DNA of 62,951 nt from Burkholderiales bacterium (GTDB lineage: Bacteria; Pseudomonadota; Gammaproteobacteria; Burkholderiales; Burkholderiaceae_B), in NCBI GenBank assembly GCA_021299735.1, contig JAJTEM010000022.1, forward strand, positions 1 to 62,951, given 5' to 3'. Under the pieces are notes generated by a model. It was given only the letters and a program-made list of their open reading frames with translations. It did no database searches and was not told the DNA's origin. Below, piece by piece: positions 8,285 to 18,687 of the stretch (its first letter is position 1; each line of letters begins with the position of its first letter). The position numbers and the translations under genes are program-made.

Positions 8285-10003
8285 ATGGCAGAAGCTCTAG
8301 GCAGCCCCGAAGTGATCGGCCCGGTTGGAAACAACCCGATCACCAATATGCAACAACGTTTTGCAAAACTGCCCCAAAAAAACAAAATGGGCATTTTGAT
8401 CGGTGTGCCATTGCTGATCGCGGTAATCGTTTCTCTGCTGATGTGGTCTAGCCAAGTTAGTTACCGCGTATTGTTCAGCGGACTGAACGATCAGGACGGC
8501 GGCGCGATTGTTGAAGCACTCAACCAAATGAAAGTACCTTATGAATTCAATACCGCAGGTACAGCCATTCTGGTGCCCTCTGACAAGGTATACGACACCC
8601 GCCTGGCGCTGGCCAGCCAAGGCTTGCCCAAAGGCAGCGTGAGCGGCTTCGAAGCCATGGACAACCAAAAATTGGGCATTACCCAGTTTCAGGAACAAGT
8701 GAATTACCAACGTGCGCTGGAAGGCGAACTGGTTCGCTCCATTCAATCCATTTCAGCAGTGCAAAGCGCCCGTGTTCACTTGGCCATTCCCAAGCCCTCT
8801 ATTTTCATCCGTGAAAAACAAACGCCCAGCGCTTCAATTGTGCTGAACCTGTTTGGTAGCCGCACACTGTCAGAGCCACAAATCAACGGGATCGTGCATT
8901 TGGTGGCCTCCAGCCTGCCAGGCATGAATCCTGAAGACGTCAGTATTGTTGACCAATCTGGGCGCTTGCTCACCGGTAAAACACAACTTGAAAGCGGCTT
9001 GAACCCCACTCAACTGGCCTACACAACTCAAATCGAACAAAACCTGACAAGTCGAATTGTCGATATTCTCAGCCCTGTGTTCGGCAGCGAGAACGTGCGC
9101 GCCACAGTCACCGCCAACATGGACTACTCGACATCGGAGCGCACCGACGAGATTTACAAACCCAATGGCGACGCAACACAGGCCACAATTCGTAGCCAGC
9201 AAATCAGCGAATCCAACGATGGCAGCAGCAATGCAAACCCGCAAGGTGTGCCTGGTGTAATGGCCAACACACCACCGGGAGAGGCCGCAGCCAACATTGG
9301 CCAAAACCCACAGCAAGCCTTGGCCAATGGCAGCAACAATGCAACCCAAACCAACAGCAGCATGCGCAAAGACTCCACCGTGAACTATGAAGTGGATAAA
9401 TCCGTGCAGTACACCAAATCGCAGGTTGGAAAAATTCAACGCCTCTCAGCCGCGGTGGTCGTCAACTACAAAACAATTACAGACCCGAAGGGTGAAACAC
9501 GCCAAGTGCCGCTAACCCCAGAGGAAATTACCCAACTGGACAGCCTGGTGAAACAAGCCATTGGCTTTGATGAACAACGCGGAGATGCAGTGAATGTGGT
9601 GAACCAGGCATTCACGAAGGTAGAAGAAGAAAGCATACCCATGTGGGCACAGCAGGAAACAATCGACCTGGCGAAATCACTTGGCATGCCAATTGGCATT
9701 GCACTGATCGCTGCAATTCTGGTGTTTGGCCTGTTCCGCCCCATGATGAAACCGGCTGAAGTTGAGTTGTTCGACGAAGGGCCCGAGCTACTGCCGGGAC
9801 AACGCACCCCTCTGCTGGCCAACCAAGTTGGCGGCGACAGCGACGCAGAACTGTTGGAACAATTGCAGCGTGAAGGCACCCTGCCCGGCATGAACCGCCA
9901 GGAAAAACTGGACAAACTTCGCCAACTGGCCAAAGAACACCCACAAATTGTGGCCAGCATCGTGAAAAACTGGGTTAACGGCGAAAACGGACAAAACTCC
10001 TGA
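8285..10003 (+). CDS. fliF: Flagellar MS-ring protein FliF
   Basis: FliF builds the MS/RBM ring in the inner membrane on which the rotor and export gate assemble. The 572-residue length is normal. A first transmembrane helix (about residues 36-58, GILIGVPLLIAVIVSLLMW) is followed by the RBM domains (YRVLFSGLNDQDGGAIVEAL; ALEGELVRSIQSI; ARVHLAIPKPSIF). A Ser/Asn/Gln-rich loop follows, then a second transmembrane helix (IGIALIAAILVFGLF) and the cytoplasmic FliG-binding tail. It heads a long run of fli genes. Confidence 0.97.
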   Translation: MAEALGSPEVIGPVGNNPITNMQQRFAKLPQKNKMGILIGVPLLIAVIVSLLMWSSQVSYRVLFSGLNDQDGGAIVEALNQMKVPYEFNTAGTAILVPSDKVYDTRLALASQGLPKGSVSGFEAMDNQKLGITQFQEQVNYQRALEGELVRSIQSISAVQSARVHLAIPKPSIFIREKQTPSASIVLNLFGSRTLSEPQINGIVHLVASSLPGMNPEDVSIVDQSGRLLTGKTQLESGLNPTQLAYTTQIEQNLTSRIVDILSPVFGSENVRATVTANMDYSTSERTDEIYKPNGDATQATIRSQQISESNDGSSNANPQGVPGVMANTPPGEAAANIGQNPQQALANGSNNATQTNSSMRKDSTVNYEVDKSVQYTKSQVGKIQRLSAAVVVNYKTITDPKGETRQVPLTPEEITQLDSLVKQAIGFDEQRGDAVNVVNQAFTKVEEESIPMWAQQETIDLAKSLGMPIGIALIAAILVFGLFRPMMKPAEVELFDEGPELLPGQRTPLLANQVGGDSDAELLEQLQREGTLPGMNRQEKLDKLRQLAKEHPQIVASIVKNWVNGENGQNS

Positions 10004-10035
10004 CACGCACTTTCCAGAGAACAAGGAACATAACC

Positions 10036-11037
10036 ATGGCAGACACCGACATCGGAATCCAGAAGGGTGCAATCCTGATGCTTAGCTTGGGCGAAGAAGA
10101 AGCCGCTGAAGTATTCAAATACCTGGGCCCCAAAGAAGTTCAAAAGTTGGGGCAACAAATGTCGAGAACCAAAGACGTGCCCATCGACCGAATTGAAGAA
10201 ATTGCGGGTGAAGTAGTAGACATGGCGCAAAGCCAAAGCGCACTTGGTCTGGATTCGGATGCCTACATTCGAAGCGTACTTACCAAAGCCTTGGGCGAGG
10301 ATAAAGCAGGCTTCCTGCTAGACCGCATATTACAAGGCAGCGACACATCCGGCATTGAAGGCCTGAAGTGGATGGACCCCGGTACTGTTGCCGAACTGAT
10401 CAAAAACGAGCACCCACAAATTATTGCCACCATTCTGGTTCACCTTGAACGCGACTTTGCAGCGGCCATTTTGAACCTGTTTGTGGATCGCCTGCGCAGC
10501 GACGTGGTGCTGCGAATCGCCACCATTGATGGTATTCAACCGAATGCCTTGCTGGAATTGAACGATGTTCTCTCCAAAGTGCTGGCTGGTGGCGACAAAC
10601 TGAAGAAAACCACTTTGGGTGGTGTGCGTGCTGCCGCAGAAATATTGAACTTCGTGGGCACCACCTCAGAAAAAGCCGTACTGGACACCATTCGTGAATA
10701 CGACAACGAGCTAAGCCAGCGTATTCAGGATGAAATGTTCACCTTCGATAACCTGCTCGACATCGATGACCGAGGCATGCAGTCGATTCTGCGCGATGTA
10801 CAAAGCGACATGCTGGTGATTGCCCTGAAAGGGGCGGACGAAGCCATTCGCGAAAAAGTATTCAAAAACATGTCAAGCCGCGCGGCAGAAGCCCTGCGCG
10901 ACGATCTGGAAAGCCGCGGCCCAGTGCGCCTCTCGGAAGTGGAAGCCGCGCAAAAAGACGTATTGAAGGTGGCCAGAAAGCTGGCCGATGCGGGCGAAGT
11001 AGTGCTGGGTGGAGGCGGTGAAGATGCGTTCATCTAG
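10036..11037 (+). CDS. fliG: Flagellar motor switch protein FliG
   Basis: FliG is the C-ring protein that contacts the stator and generates torque. The 333-residue product has the N-terminal FliF-binding domain (AILMLSLGEEEAAEVFKYL), the middle domain with the EHPQ motif (NEHPQIIATILVHL), and the C-terminal torque domain (LLDIDDRGMQSILRDV; ALKGADEAIREKVFKNMS) with the charged residues expected on the stator-facing helix. Its 3' end overlaps fliH by 14 nt. Confidence 0.97.
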   Translation: MADTDIGIQKGAILMLSLGEEEAAEVFKYLGPKEVQKLGQQMSRTKDVPIDRIEEIAGEVVDMAQSQSALGLDSDAYIRSVLTKALGEDKAGFLLDRILQGSDTSGIEGLKWMDPGTVAELIKNEHPQIIATILVHLERDFAAAILNLFVDRLRSDVVLRIATIDGIQPNALLELNDVLSKVLAGGDKLKKTTLGGVRAAAEILNFVGTTSEKAVLDTIREYDNELSQRIQDEMFTFDNLLDIDDRGMQSILRDVQSDMLVIALKGADEAIREKVFKNMSSRAAEALRDDLESRGPVRLSEVEAAQKDVLKVARKLADAGEVVLGGGGEDAFI

Positions 11038-11785
11038 CCGTATTATTCGCGGTTTGGACGCCGCAGCACTACCCAGCTGGTCAGTTGAACTGATTGGCTC
11101 CCGCTATGAAACCCCGGTTGACCGCATCATGGCGGAAGTCAACCGTCATCACCAGGAAATTATTACCCCCCCGCCAGCCCCTACCGAAGAAGAACTGCGC
11201 TTGAAGGAATGGGAAGAAGCACTCGCCCGCCGCGAGAAACAGCTGGACGAACTCGAAAAAGACACATTGAAGCAGGCAGAGGAACGCGGCCAGCAACTGG
11301 GCTATGAGGCGGGCTGGAATGCTGCGCACAATGAACGTGTGATATTGGTGCAGGCAGCAAATACCATTGAAGCCGAGTTTGAGCGGTTTAAAAGCGAACT
11401 GTCTGAAAAGCTGCTCGACCTGGCCGTGATGGTGAGCAAAAAAGTAATTGGTGACACATTGGCACAGCACCCAGAACAGGCTGCCAATCTGTTGAACCAG
11501 GTTCTGGAAAGCATGCAATTGCACGGCAAGGCAGTCAGCTTGCGTGCGAACCCCCACACCATCCGAGTGCTTGAAGCCCAGTTTGGTGACCAGCAAATGC
11601 TGGGTAATTTGCGAATGATCGAAGACCCGGAACAATTACAAGGCGGTTTTGTGCTGCAACACCCCGAAGGTGAAGTAGACCTAACGCTTCAAACACGTTG
11701 GCTGCGTGCCATTGAGGCCCTGGGGCGCAATAACCCGATTAACCCAGACGAACTTAAGAATGATTCAGACAAGGACTCCGAATAA
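11024..11785 (+). CDS. fliH: Flagellar export ATPase regulator FliH
   Basis: FliH is a homodimer that binds FliI, regulates its ATPase and tethers it to FliN. The 253-residue product has a long charged coiled coil (about 45-120) and a C-terminal domain with the family pattern LLDLAVMVSKKVIGDTL. The ATG at 11024 has GGAGG eight bases upstream and is preferred over a GTG at 11009. fliI begins at the base after the fliH stop codon. Confidence 0.93.
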   Translation: MRSSSRIIRGLDAAALPSWSVELIGSRYETPVDRIMAEVNRHHQEIITPPPAPTEEELRLKEWEEALARREKQLDELEKDTLKQAEERGQQLGYEAGWNAAHNERVILVQAANTIEAEFERFKSELSEKLLDLAVMVSKKVIGDTLAQHPEQAANLLNQVLESMQLHGKAVSLRANPHTIRVLEAQFGDQQMLGNLRMIEDPEQLQGGFVLQHPEGEVDLTLQTRWLRAIEALGRNNPINPDELKNDSDKDSE

Positions 11786-13192
11786 ATGGCTGACCTGCTG
11801 GATTGGATTGATGAATGCAAATTTCTGGTTGAACAGCACCAACCGCAAATCGCTACCGGCAAACTCACCCGCGTGGCGGGTTTGGTCATGGAGGCTGTTG
11901 GCCTGAAACTGCCCGTGGGCAGTGTGTGCACAGTGGTACAAAAAGGTGCGCCAACCCTTGAAGCCGAAGTGGTTGGTTTTAACGGTGACAAACTGTTTTT
12001 GATGCCCGCCACCGATGTGCACGGCATGACCCCCGGTGCCAAGGTAATTGCACAGGAGCCACCACCGATTGCGCCCAAACTGGGCGTAAAAGCTCACCCT
12101 TGGCGCAGACCAGAGGACAAAACCAAACACCTGCCTGTCGGCGACAGCCTGTTAGGTCGCGTGGTCGACAGCAATGGCCGCCCGCTCGACACCCTTGGTG
12201 AACTGAAATTCGAAAAACGCTGCCCCCTTGCAGCACGCCCAATTAACCCACTGGAACGTGAACCCATTTCCGAACCACTCGATGTTGGTGTTCGTGCAAT
12301 CAACGCACTGCTCACTGTGGGTAGGGGGCAACGCATTGGCCTGATGGCGGGCTCGGGCGTGGGTAAGTCAGTATTGCTAGGCATGATGGCCCGCTACACC
12401 AAAGCCGACCGCGTGGTGGTCGGTTTGATCGGTGAACGTGGCCGCGAAGTCAAAGAATTCATTGAACAAATTTTAGGTGAAGAGGGCTTAAAGCGCAGTG
12501 TTGTTATTGCAGCGCCAGCCGACGTCAGCCCCCTGCTTCGCATGCAGGGCGCCGCCTACACCCAGGTGGTGGCTGAGCATTTTCGGGATCAGGGCCACAA
12601 TGTGCTGATGATCATGGATTCGCTGACCCGTTATGCCATGGCACAGCGTGAAATTGCACTGGCCATTGGCGAACCACCCGCCACCAAGGGTTATCCACCC
12701 AGCGTGTTTGCGAAATTGCCCACCTTGGTTGAACGCGCAGGCAATGGCAGAAAAGGCGGAGGCTCCATTACTGCTTTTTACACTGTGCTCACCGAAGGTG
12801 ACGACCAGCAAGACCCTATCGCCGATTCGGCCCGAGCCATTCTAGACGGTCATATTGTTCTATCGCGCCAACTGGCAGAAAGCGGCCACTACCCGGCAAT
12901 CGACATTGAACAGTCCATTTCACGGGCCATGCACAACATTGTGCCCCCCGGCCACCTGAACGCCGCCCGTGGCTTAAAAGCTGCCTTCTCACGCGTTCAG
13001 CGTAACCGCGACCTGATCACAGTGGGCGCTTACTCTCCCGGGGCAGACCCACAATTGGACCATTCTTTGGCCCTTTATCCGAAGATTGAAAACCTGCTGC
13101 AACAGTCAATGTTAGAGAGTGCGAGTTTCGATGAAGCGCTGGCAGGGCTTCAATCGTTATTTCCCAACGAATTTAAAAACGACAAACACTAA
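11786..13192 (+). CDS. fliI: Flagellum-specific export ATPase FliI
   Basis: FliI is the hexameric F1-beta-like ATPase of the flagellar type III export apparatus. The 468-residue sequence shows Walker A AGSGVGKS (188-195), the [12 protein letters not shown] segment with the catalytic glutamate, Walker [19 protein letters not shown], and the conserved ERAGNG and GAYSPGADP motifs. The start abuts the fliH stop. Confidence 0.97.
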   Translation: MADLLDWIDECKFLVEQHQPQIATGKLTRVAGLVMEAVGLKLPVGSVCTVVQKGAPTLEAEVVGFNGDKLFLMPATDVHGMTPGAKVIAQEPPPIAPKLGVKAHPWRRPEDKTKHLPVGDSLLGRVVDSNGRPLDTLGELKFEKRCPLAARPINPLEREPISEPLDVGVRAINALLTVGRGQRIGLMAGSGVGKSVLLGMMARYTKADRVVVGLIGERGREVKEFIEQILGEEGLKRSVVIAAPADVSPLLRMQGAAYTQVVAEHFRDQGHNVLMIMDSLTRYAMAQREIALAIGEPPATKGYPPSVFAKLPTLVERAGNGRKGGGSITAFYTVLTEGDDQQDPIADSARAILDGHIVLSRQLAESGHYPAIDIEQSISRAMHNIVPPGHLNAARGLKAAFSRVQRNRDLITVGAYSPGADPQLDHSLALYPKIENLLQQSMLESASFDEALAGLQSLFPNEFKNDKH

Positions 13193-13201
13193 ACAGCTTG
13201 G

Positions 13202-13657
13202 ATGCCCATGAGCAATGTGCTGCAAATCCTGATAGAACAGGCCAGCGAAAAGGCCGATAACCTGGCCAGAGCCATGGCCAGCACCCAGCAAAAACTGGCA
13301 CAAGGCCAGGACAAGTTAAACATGCTGCAAACCTACCGCGACGAATGCGAAGGAGGCATGCACAACAAGGCAAGCACAGGCATGACCGGCCAGCAACTGC
13401 GTAACCAATTGGCCTTTGTTGGAAAAATTGCCCAGGCCATTGAACAACAAAACCGCGAAATCGAATTTTTGAACAGCACCCTGGCCCACCAGCGCAAACA
13501 GTGGCAAGAAGTATTGGCTGAACAGCGTAAATACGAAGCACTGATAGAACGCGAAAAAGTTAAAAAGGCAAAGCTGGAAAACAAGCGCGACCAAAAAATG
13601 AATGATGAATATGCAGCGCGCATTTACCGGGTTCAGACAACTGGAGAGCCCTCATGA
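13202..13657 (+). CDS. fliJ: Flagellar export chaperone FliJ
   Basis: FliJ is an antiparallel coiled-coil stalk inside the FliI ring that couples it to FlhA. The 151-residue product is almost entirely helical and charged, with the family pattern LAQGQDKLNMLQTYRDEC and a Lys/Glu-rich C-terminal helix. Starts at 13202 and 13208 are both possible. The fliK ATG overlaps its stop (ATGA). Confidence 0.92.
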   Translation: MPMSNVLQILIEQASEKADNLARAMASTQQKLAQGQDKLNMLQTYRDECEGGMHNKASTGMTGQQLRNQLAFVGKIAQAIEQQNREIEFLNSTLAHQRKQWQEVLAEQRKYEALIEREKVKKAKLENKRDQKMNDEYAARIYRVQTTGEPS

Positions 13658-15168
13658 ACACGAGCACCCAAGCCATGAACAATGTAAGCAAAGTGCAAAC
13701 CCCGGCGACCATCAATAAATCACAGCAGGGCAAGCAGGAAACAGAGTTGAATTTCACTGAATTGTTTAGCTCGGCCTTAGGCCAATCAGCACCCAAAGCG
13801 CAACTTAACAGCATCGAAACACAATTGCGTGAAAGCCTGTACCAACAAAACAAACAAGACAAACCTAAAAAAAACAACGACAGCAACGCCGAGGCTGCTC
13901 AAGCCGCGCAAGCCGCCGTGTGGGCACAGCGCAACTGGATGCAAACCGCACCTGTGCAACAAACCACAGCCCAGCCACCCAACGCTTCAAGTGCCGAATT
14001 TAACAACACTGAACCGGCGACTCAAACCGCAACGCCTGAAAACATGGCTGAGAAAAATAAGCCTGAGACCACCAAGGTAGCTGCTTCAAACACAACCAGC
14101 AAAACCACCGAAAGCAATCAAGAGAATTCAGACCGGGTGGAAAACGCCACTGCTCAAACTACGGCACAAAACACAGAACAAGCAAGCAAGGCTGAACTGC
14201 CGGGTAACACCACGAATACTGCGAATGGCACAACAACAGAGAACACCGCCGCTGAGTTGCAATTGAACAGCGCAAGCACCAAAGGGGCTGGCGATCAAAC
14301 AACAAACCCGCCACAAAGCGGGAATGAACAAGGCGCTGCAAATTTACAGGCTGCTGACGACAAAACTCACCCCGACATTAAAACCACAGCCCAACTAAAA
14401 GCTGAGGCAACGCTGACTAACAACCCAGCAGCAGTGCGTGCAGAACTTTCACCCGGCAATGGCTCTGCCAGTGCCGGAACGCAGACTACAACACAACTTG
14501 CTCCACAAATTGCCTCACAAATCGCACAGCAGGCACAGGCCTTGGGTGTAGGCCTTGATGACAGCATCGCAGAAGACGGCTTGAAAGTCGGTCAGAAAAT
14601 TCTGGCTGGCAGCAGTTTGCAATCGTCAAGTATGGCTACCGGCATTTCCGCAGGAACCAACGGGCTTACTGGCTCGGCAAGCAGCACACAACAAGCCTTG
14701 ATTAAGACACCAGTTAACCAACCCGGCTTTGCAAAAGAAATTGGGCAAACGGTGCAATGGGCAATTGGCAAGAACTTGTCAACGGTGGATATTCGCGTGA
14801 ACCCTGAAAGTTTTGGTCCCATGAACATGCGGCTGGTACAAAAAGGCCAGCAGGTTCAACTGATGATTCGCACCCAAGATGAAGCCTCGGCCAACCTGCT
14901 AAACCAGGCTTTGGGCGGGTTGAAAGAAGTGCTGGCCCAAAACGGCCTGCAACTGAACCAGGTACAAATTCAACACGGCAATACACAGGCTCAACAAAGC
15001 CAGACCAGCAACGGTCAAGCCCAGTTTGAGCAAAACAGGAACCAAAACCAGGGTCAAGGTAGCGGGCAACACAGCACAGGTGGCAACAAATCCCAGAACG
15101 AACCTGTTGCTACAGCAGCCAGCGCAACAGCCCGAAAGCCAGAGGGCAAGCTCGACCTGTTTGCATAA
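13654..15168 (+). CDS. fliK: Flagellar hook-length control protein FliK
   Basis: FliK is the secreted ruler that sets hook length and switches export from rod/hook to filament substrates. The 504-residue protein has a long disordered region rich in Asn, Thr, Gln and Ala (1-330). The compact switch domain (about 345-460) contains STVDIRVNPESFGPMNMRL and QLMIRTQDEASANLL, and a second disordered Gln-rich tail follows. It is the second FliK-type protein in the window (compare 3216-4481) and has the standard place after fliJ. Confidence 0.93.
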   Translation: MNTSTQAMNNVSKVQTPATINKSQQGKQETELNFTELFSSALGQSAPKAQLNSIETQLRESLYQQNKQDKPKKNNDSNAEAAQAAQAAVWAQRNWMQTAPVQQTTAQPPNASSAEFNNTEPATQTATPENMAEKNKPETTKVAASNTTSKTTESNQENSDRVENATAQTTAQNTEQASKAELPGNTTNTANGTTTENTAAELQLNSASTKGAGDQTTNPPQSGNEQGAANLQAADDKTHPDIKTTAQLKAEATLTNNPAAVRAELSPGNGSASAGTQTTTQLAPQIASQIAQQAQALGVGLDDSIAEDGLKVGQKILAGSSLQSSSMATGISAGTNGLTGSASSTQQALIKTPVNQPGFAKEIGQTVQWAIGKNLSTVDIRVNPESFGPMNMRLVQKGQQVQLMIRTQDEASANLLNQALGGLKEVLAQNGLQLNQVQIQHGNTQAQQSQTSNGQAQFEQNRNQNQGQGSGQHSTGGNKSQNEPVATAASATARKPEGKLDLFA

Positions 15169-15310
15169 GCTGTTCGCCTGACCCGCGCATATGCTGAAGA
15201 ATGAATTGGGTCCAAACAACACGGCTTTTCAGGGGTTTGCTCGGAAACCTTTCGGACACAATAGAGTTTGAAAGTGACACACAACAGCAATTGAACTTAC
15301 GGAGTCAAGA

Positions 15311-15829
15311 ATGGCCAGAGCCGCCCCTGCACCCGCCGCAGTAGCCCCAGAGGTGGCTGCGCCAGAGAAAGGATCCAAGAAGAAACTGATCCTGATTCTC
15401 GCAGTTGTATTGACACTTCTTGCCGCCGGCGGCGCTGCAGCATTCTTTGTGCTCGGTGATAAGGGCGGCGAAGGCACCACCGAAGAAAAAGCAGCCGAAC
15501 CACAGGGCCCGCCAACATTCGTGGTGATGGATCAATTCGTGGTGAACCTGGCCGAGCCAGACACCACCCGCTACCTGCAAATCGGCATCACCTACGAAGT
15601 CAGCGGCCCAGCGCAGGCAGAAGAAATCAAAAATTTCACACCTGTGATTCGCAGCCGTATTTTGCTGGTGCTTTCAGGAAAAAACGTGAGCAACCTCACC
15701 TCGATTGAAGGCAAACAACGGTTAATGGATGAACTGGTCGATCTCGCCCGAGTCACCATCAAAGGCGACCCGAAAGACCCCACGCGCGGCATTCGCGACG
15801 TACATTTTTCCAGTTTTGTGATTCAGTAA
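15311..15829 (+). CDS. fliL: Flagellar basal body-associated protein FliL
   Basis: FliL surrounds or supports the MotAB stator at the basal body. The 172-residue product has a short Ala/Pro-rich cytoplasmic N-terminus, one transmembrane helix (KLILILAVVLTLLAAGGAAA), an acidic linker and the periplasmic stomatin-like domain beginning FVVMDQFVVNLAEPDTTRYLQI. The 142-nt gap after fliK is the longest inside the fliF-fliR run and might hold an extra promoter, but none is clear. Confidence 0.95.
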   Translation: MARAAPAPAAVAPEVAAPEKGSKKKLILILAVVLTLLAAGGAAAFFVLGDKGGEGTTEEKAAEPQGPPTFVVMDQFVVNLAEPDTTRYLQIGITYEVSGPAQAEEIKNFTPVIRSRILLVLSGKNVSNLTSIEGKQRLMDELVDLARVTIKGDPKDPTRGIRDVHFSSFVIQ

Positions 15830-15845
15830 CAGGACACGCTGCACC

Positions 15846-16892
15846 ATGCCCGGAGAATTTCTTTCACAAGACGAAGTCGATGCCCTGCTCAGAGGGGTAA
15901 ACGGCGAAGAAGAATCGAAAGACCCCTCTGAAACCGCGGAGGGTGTTCGCCCTTATAACCTGGCCACCCAGGAACGTATTGTTCGTGGCCGCATGCCCAC
16001 GCTGGAAATTATCAACGAGCGTTTCGCACGCCTGATCCGTATTGGCTTGTTCAACTTCATGCGCCGCAGCCCGGAAATTTCCGTGGGCCCAGTCAAAGTG
16101 TTGAAGTACAACGAATTTATTCGCAACCTGGTGGTTCCTACAAACTTGAACATCATGGCCATGAAGCCATTGCGCGGCAACGCCTTGTTCATTTTTGATC
16201 CCAGCCTGGTGTTTGCAGTCATCGATAACCTGTTTGGTGGCGACGGTCGTTTCCACACCCGTGTTGAAGGTCGCGATTTCACACAAACCGAGCAGCGAAT
16301 CATTGCCCGTATGCTCGAAGTAATTCGAGAAGAATTTATCAAAGCCTGGGCTCCGGTGTTTCCATTGAAACCCGAATACCTGCGCTCGGAAATGCATACC
16401 CAGTTTGCCAATATTGCAACACCATCCGAAATTGTAGTGACCACATCGTTCTCGATTGAACTGGGTGCTGGTGGCGGATCGCTTCACATTTGCATTCCCT
16501 ACTCCACCATGGAACCCATTCGCGACTTGCTGTATTCCAGCATGCAGGGAGACCAGGCCGAACCTGACAAACGTTGGGTCACCATGCTGAAAAAACAGGT
16601 GCAAATGGCCGAAGTGGATTTAGTAGCGAGCCTGGCCAGCACTCAACTCACGGTTGCAGACATCATGGAGCTGAGAATTGGAGATGTAATTCCAATTGAA
16701 ATTGACAAAATAATTGAAGCGCGGGTGGACAACGTGCCCGTGTTCAGTTGCAGTTACGGCACCAGCAGTGGTCAGTATGCACTGAAAGTTGAAGAAGTTC
16801 TGGCCGTGAGTAACGACTCACATGCCGATGCTTTGAATCTGGAAGCTTTGCTGAGCAAGGAAGCCAAGCAAACCGAAAAAACACACGAATAG
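15846..16892 (+). CDS. fliM: Flagellar motor switch protein FliM
   Basis: FliM forms the C-ring wall and receives CheY-P. The 348-residue protein starts with the CheY-P-binding motif region (FLSQDEVDALL). The CheC-like middle domain contains NLNIMAMKPLRGNALFIFDP and LFGGDGRFHTRVEGRDFT, and the C-terminal SpoA domain ends the protein. The CheA/CheY genes at 28907-31808 would supply the signal. Confidence 0.97.
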   Translation: MPGEFLSQDEVDALLRGVNGEEESKDPSETAEGVRPYNLATQERIVRGRMPTLEIINERFARLIRIGLFNFMRRSPEISVGPVKVLKYNEFIRNLVVPTNLNIMAMKPLRGNALFIFDPSLVFAVIDNLFGGDGRFHTRVEGRDFTQTEQRIIARMLEVIREEFIKAWAPVFPLKPEYLRSEMHTQFANIATPSEIVVTTSFSIELGAGGGSLHICIPYSTMEPIRDLLYSSMQGDQAEPDKRWVTMLKKQVQMAEVDLVASLASTQLTVADIMELRIGDVIPIEIDKIIEARVDNVPVFSCSYGTSSGQYALKVEEVLAVSNDSHADALNLEALLSKEAKQTEKTHE

Positions 16893-16914
16893 CGATCAAG
16901 ATGAGGAACACACA

Positions 16915-17364
16915 ATGTCTGAACAGCAAGTTGATACCGTGACCGACGCAGCCGATGACTGGGCGGCCGCTCTCGCCGAACAGGCCAGCACCACTGCCAC
17001 CAGCACAAGCGACACAGACAACCTGTTCGCACAGGCCAGCGATCCCAAGCCGGCCTCGGGCTTATTTCAGCCATTTGCCGGAAATGTGGCTTCGGGCACG
17101 CAGAATGACATCGACATGATTCTCGACATCCCGGTTCAGTTGACTGTTGAGCTGGGTCGGACGAAGATACCGATTAAGCACATTCTACAATTGGCTCAAG
17201 GCTCCGTAATCGAACTGGATGGCCTGGCAGGCGAACCCATGGATGTGCTGGTAAACGGCTACCTCATTGCGCAAGGCGAAGTGGTGGTAGTCAACGACAA
17301 ATTTGGTATCCGGCTGACCGACATCATTACGCCTTCCGAGCGTTTGAGAAAACTCAACCGTTGA
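16915..17364 (+). CDS. fliN: Flagellar motor switch protein FliN
   Basis: The 149-residue product has an acidic Ala/Ser/Asp-rich N-terminal extension (about 1-60) and a C-terminal SpoA domain with the conserved LDIPVQLTVELGRTKIPIK and GSVIELDGLAGEPMDVLVNG segments. FliN forms the base of the C ring and binds FliH. Its last base is shared with the fliO start codon. Confidence 0.97.
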   Translation: MSEQQVDTVTDAADDWAAALAEQASTTATSTSDTDNLFAQASDPKPASGLFQPFAGNVASGTQNDIDMILDIPVQLTVELGRTKIPIKHILQLAQGSVIELDGLAGEPMDVLVNGYLIAQGEVVVVNDKFGIRLTDIITPSERLRKLNR

Positions 17365-17897
17365 TGCCCCCAACACAGTTTAAAGGCATGTACACACAAC
17401 AAGAACACAGAGCACCTACACAAACACTGTTTATAAAACGCACCCCCTTGCTGCAAAAACTGCGTTTACTATTTTTTTCAGCTGCATGTCTTGCCTGCGG
17501 CACAGGTATGGCGCAGGAGGCCTCATCTCCCGCCCCAACCCCACCGGTTTCATCAGGAATGTCAGACCATCTGATGCAAACCACGCTGGGCCTGCTCTTC
17601 GTGTTGGGCTTACTTTTTGCACTACTGTGGCTGCTTAAACGCATGGGCCTTGTCAACCAGAAACGGCGCGGTGGCTTTTACAAGGTGCTTGCTACATCAG
17701 CCCTGGGACCACGTGAAAAAATTGTACTGATTGAAGTGGGTGACACCTGGCTGGTGCTGGGCATGACCAGCTCCAGCATCAATACTTTGCACAGCATGCC
17801 AGCAGGCAGTATTGCACTGAACAGTGCTCAAAATCACGCTGTCGATTTCGCAAAAATGCTTGAGCGGATCAAAACCGGCAAAATCAAATCGACATGA
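17364..17897 (+). CDS. fliO: Flagellar biosynthetic protein FliO
   Basis: FliO is a small membrane protein that helps assemble the FliP ring of the export gate. The ATG at 17364 overlaps the fliN stop. A basic, hydrophobic segment (LRLLFFSAACLACGTGMAQ) resembles a signal sequence, and the main transmembrane helix is LLFVLGLLFALLWLLKRMG. The cytoplasmic domain carries the family pattern LGPREKIVLIEVGDTWLVLG. The stop overlaps the fliP ATG. Confidence 0.9.
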   Translation: MPPTQFKGMYTQQEHRAPTQTLFIKRTPLLQKLRLLFFSAACLACGTGMAQEASSPAPTPPVSSGMSDHLMQTTLGLLFVLGLLFALLWLLKRMGLVNQKRRGGFYKVLATSALGPREKIVLIEVGDTWLVLGMTSSSINTLHSMPAGSIALNSAQNHAVDFAKMLERIKTGKIKST

Positions 17898-18667
17898 ACA
17901 TGCCACGCATCGCCACAGGCGCCAGCAAGCTGACGATGCTTGCCCTATTGCTGCTGCTTGTTGTGGCATGGCCCGACGCACAAGCCCAGCAAGTGCTACC
18001 CGGTGTCACAGCCACGCCCGGTGCCAACGGCACCACCAACTACAGTGTGCCCATTCAAACACTGCTGTTTTTCACCTTTCTCAGTTTTTTACCCGCATTG
18101 CTGTTGATGATGACGGGCTTTACCCGAATTGTGATCGTCATGTCGCTGCTGCGCATGGCATTGGGCACTCAAAACTCGCCGCCCAACCAGGTCATTATCG
18201 GGCTGAGTATGTTTCTCACATTCTTCATCATGGCACCGGTGTTCGATCGTGTCTATGAAAACGCCTACCTGCCATTTTCCAAGAGCGAAATCGAGTTTCA
18301 GGAAATGACCGAGCGTGCCAGCGTGCCCATGAAAGACTTCATGCTCAAACAAACCCGCGAACCCGATTTGGCGCTTTTCATGCGCCTGGGCAAAGTAGAA
18401 AACGTGGCGAAACCCGAAGACGTGCCTTTGCGTGTTTTAATTCCGGCCTTTGTGACCAGTGAACTGAAAACCGCCTTTCAAATCGGCTTCATGATTTTTT
18501 TACCGTTCCTGGTCATTGATCTGATTGTGGCCAGCGTGCTGATGTCCATGGGTATGATGATGCTCTCACCCATGTTGATCTCGCTGCCCTTCAAGATCAT
18601 GCTGTTTGTATTGGTAGACGGATGGACACTGTTGGTTGGCTCGCTAGTCGCCAGCTTCGAGACATAA
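17894..18667 (+). CDS. fliP: Flagellar export gate protein FliP
   Basis: FliP forms the pentameric core of the export gate. The 257-residue protein has a cleavable signal peptide, as is typical of FliP, then transmembrane helices. Conserved segments include SFLPALLLMMTGFTRIVIV, RMALGTQNSPPNQVIIGL and the C-terminal SMGMMMLSPMLISLPFK. Confidence 0.97.
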   Translation: MNMPRIATGASKLTMLALLLLLVVAWPDAQAQQVLPGVTATPGANGTTNYSVPIQTLLFFTFLSFLPALLLMMTGFTRIVIVMSLLRMALGTQNSPPNQVIIGLSMFLTFFIMAPVFDRVYENAYLPFSKSEIEFQEMTERASVPMKDFMLKQTREPDLALFMRLGKVENVAKPEDVPLRVLIPAFVTSELKTAFQIGFMIFLPFLVIDLIVASVLMSMGMMMLSPMLISLPFKIMLFVLVDGWTLLVGSLVASFET

Positions 18668-18687
18668 ACTGAATTGGGCGAAGGAAC

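Noticed and set aside
13654..15168. Prophage tail or secreted effector, suggested by the Asn/Thr/Gln-rich sequence
   Set aside because: The C-terminal FliK switch domain and the position after fliJ identify it as FliK.
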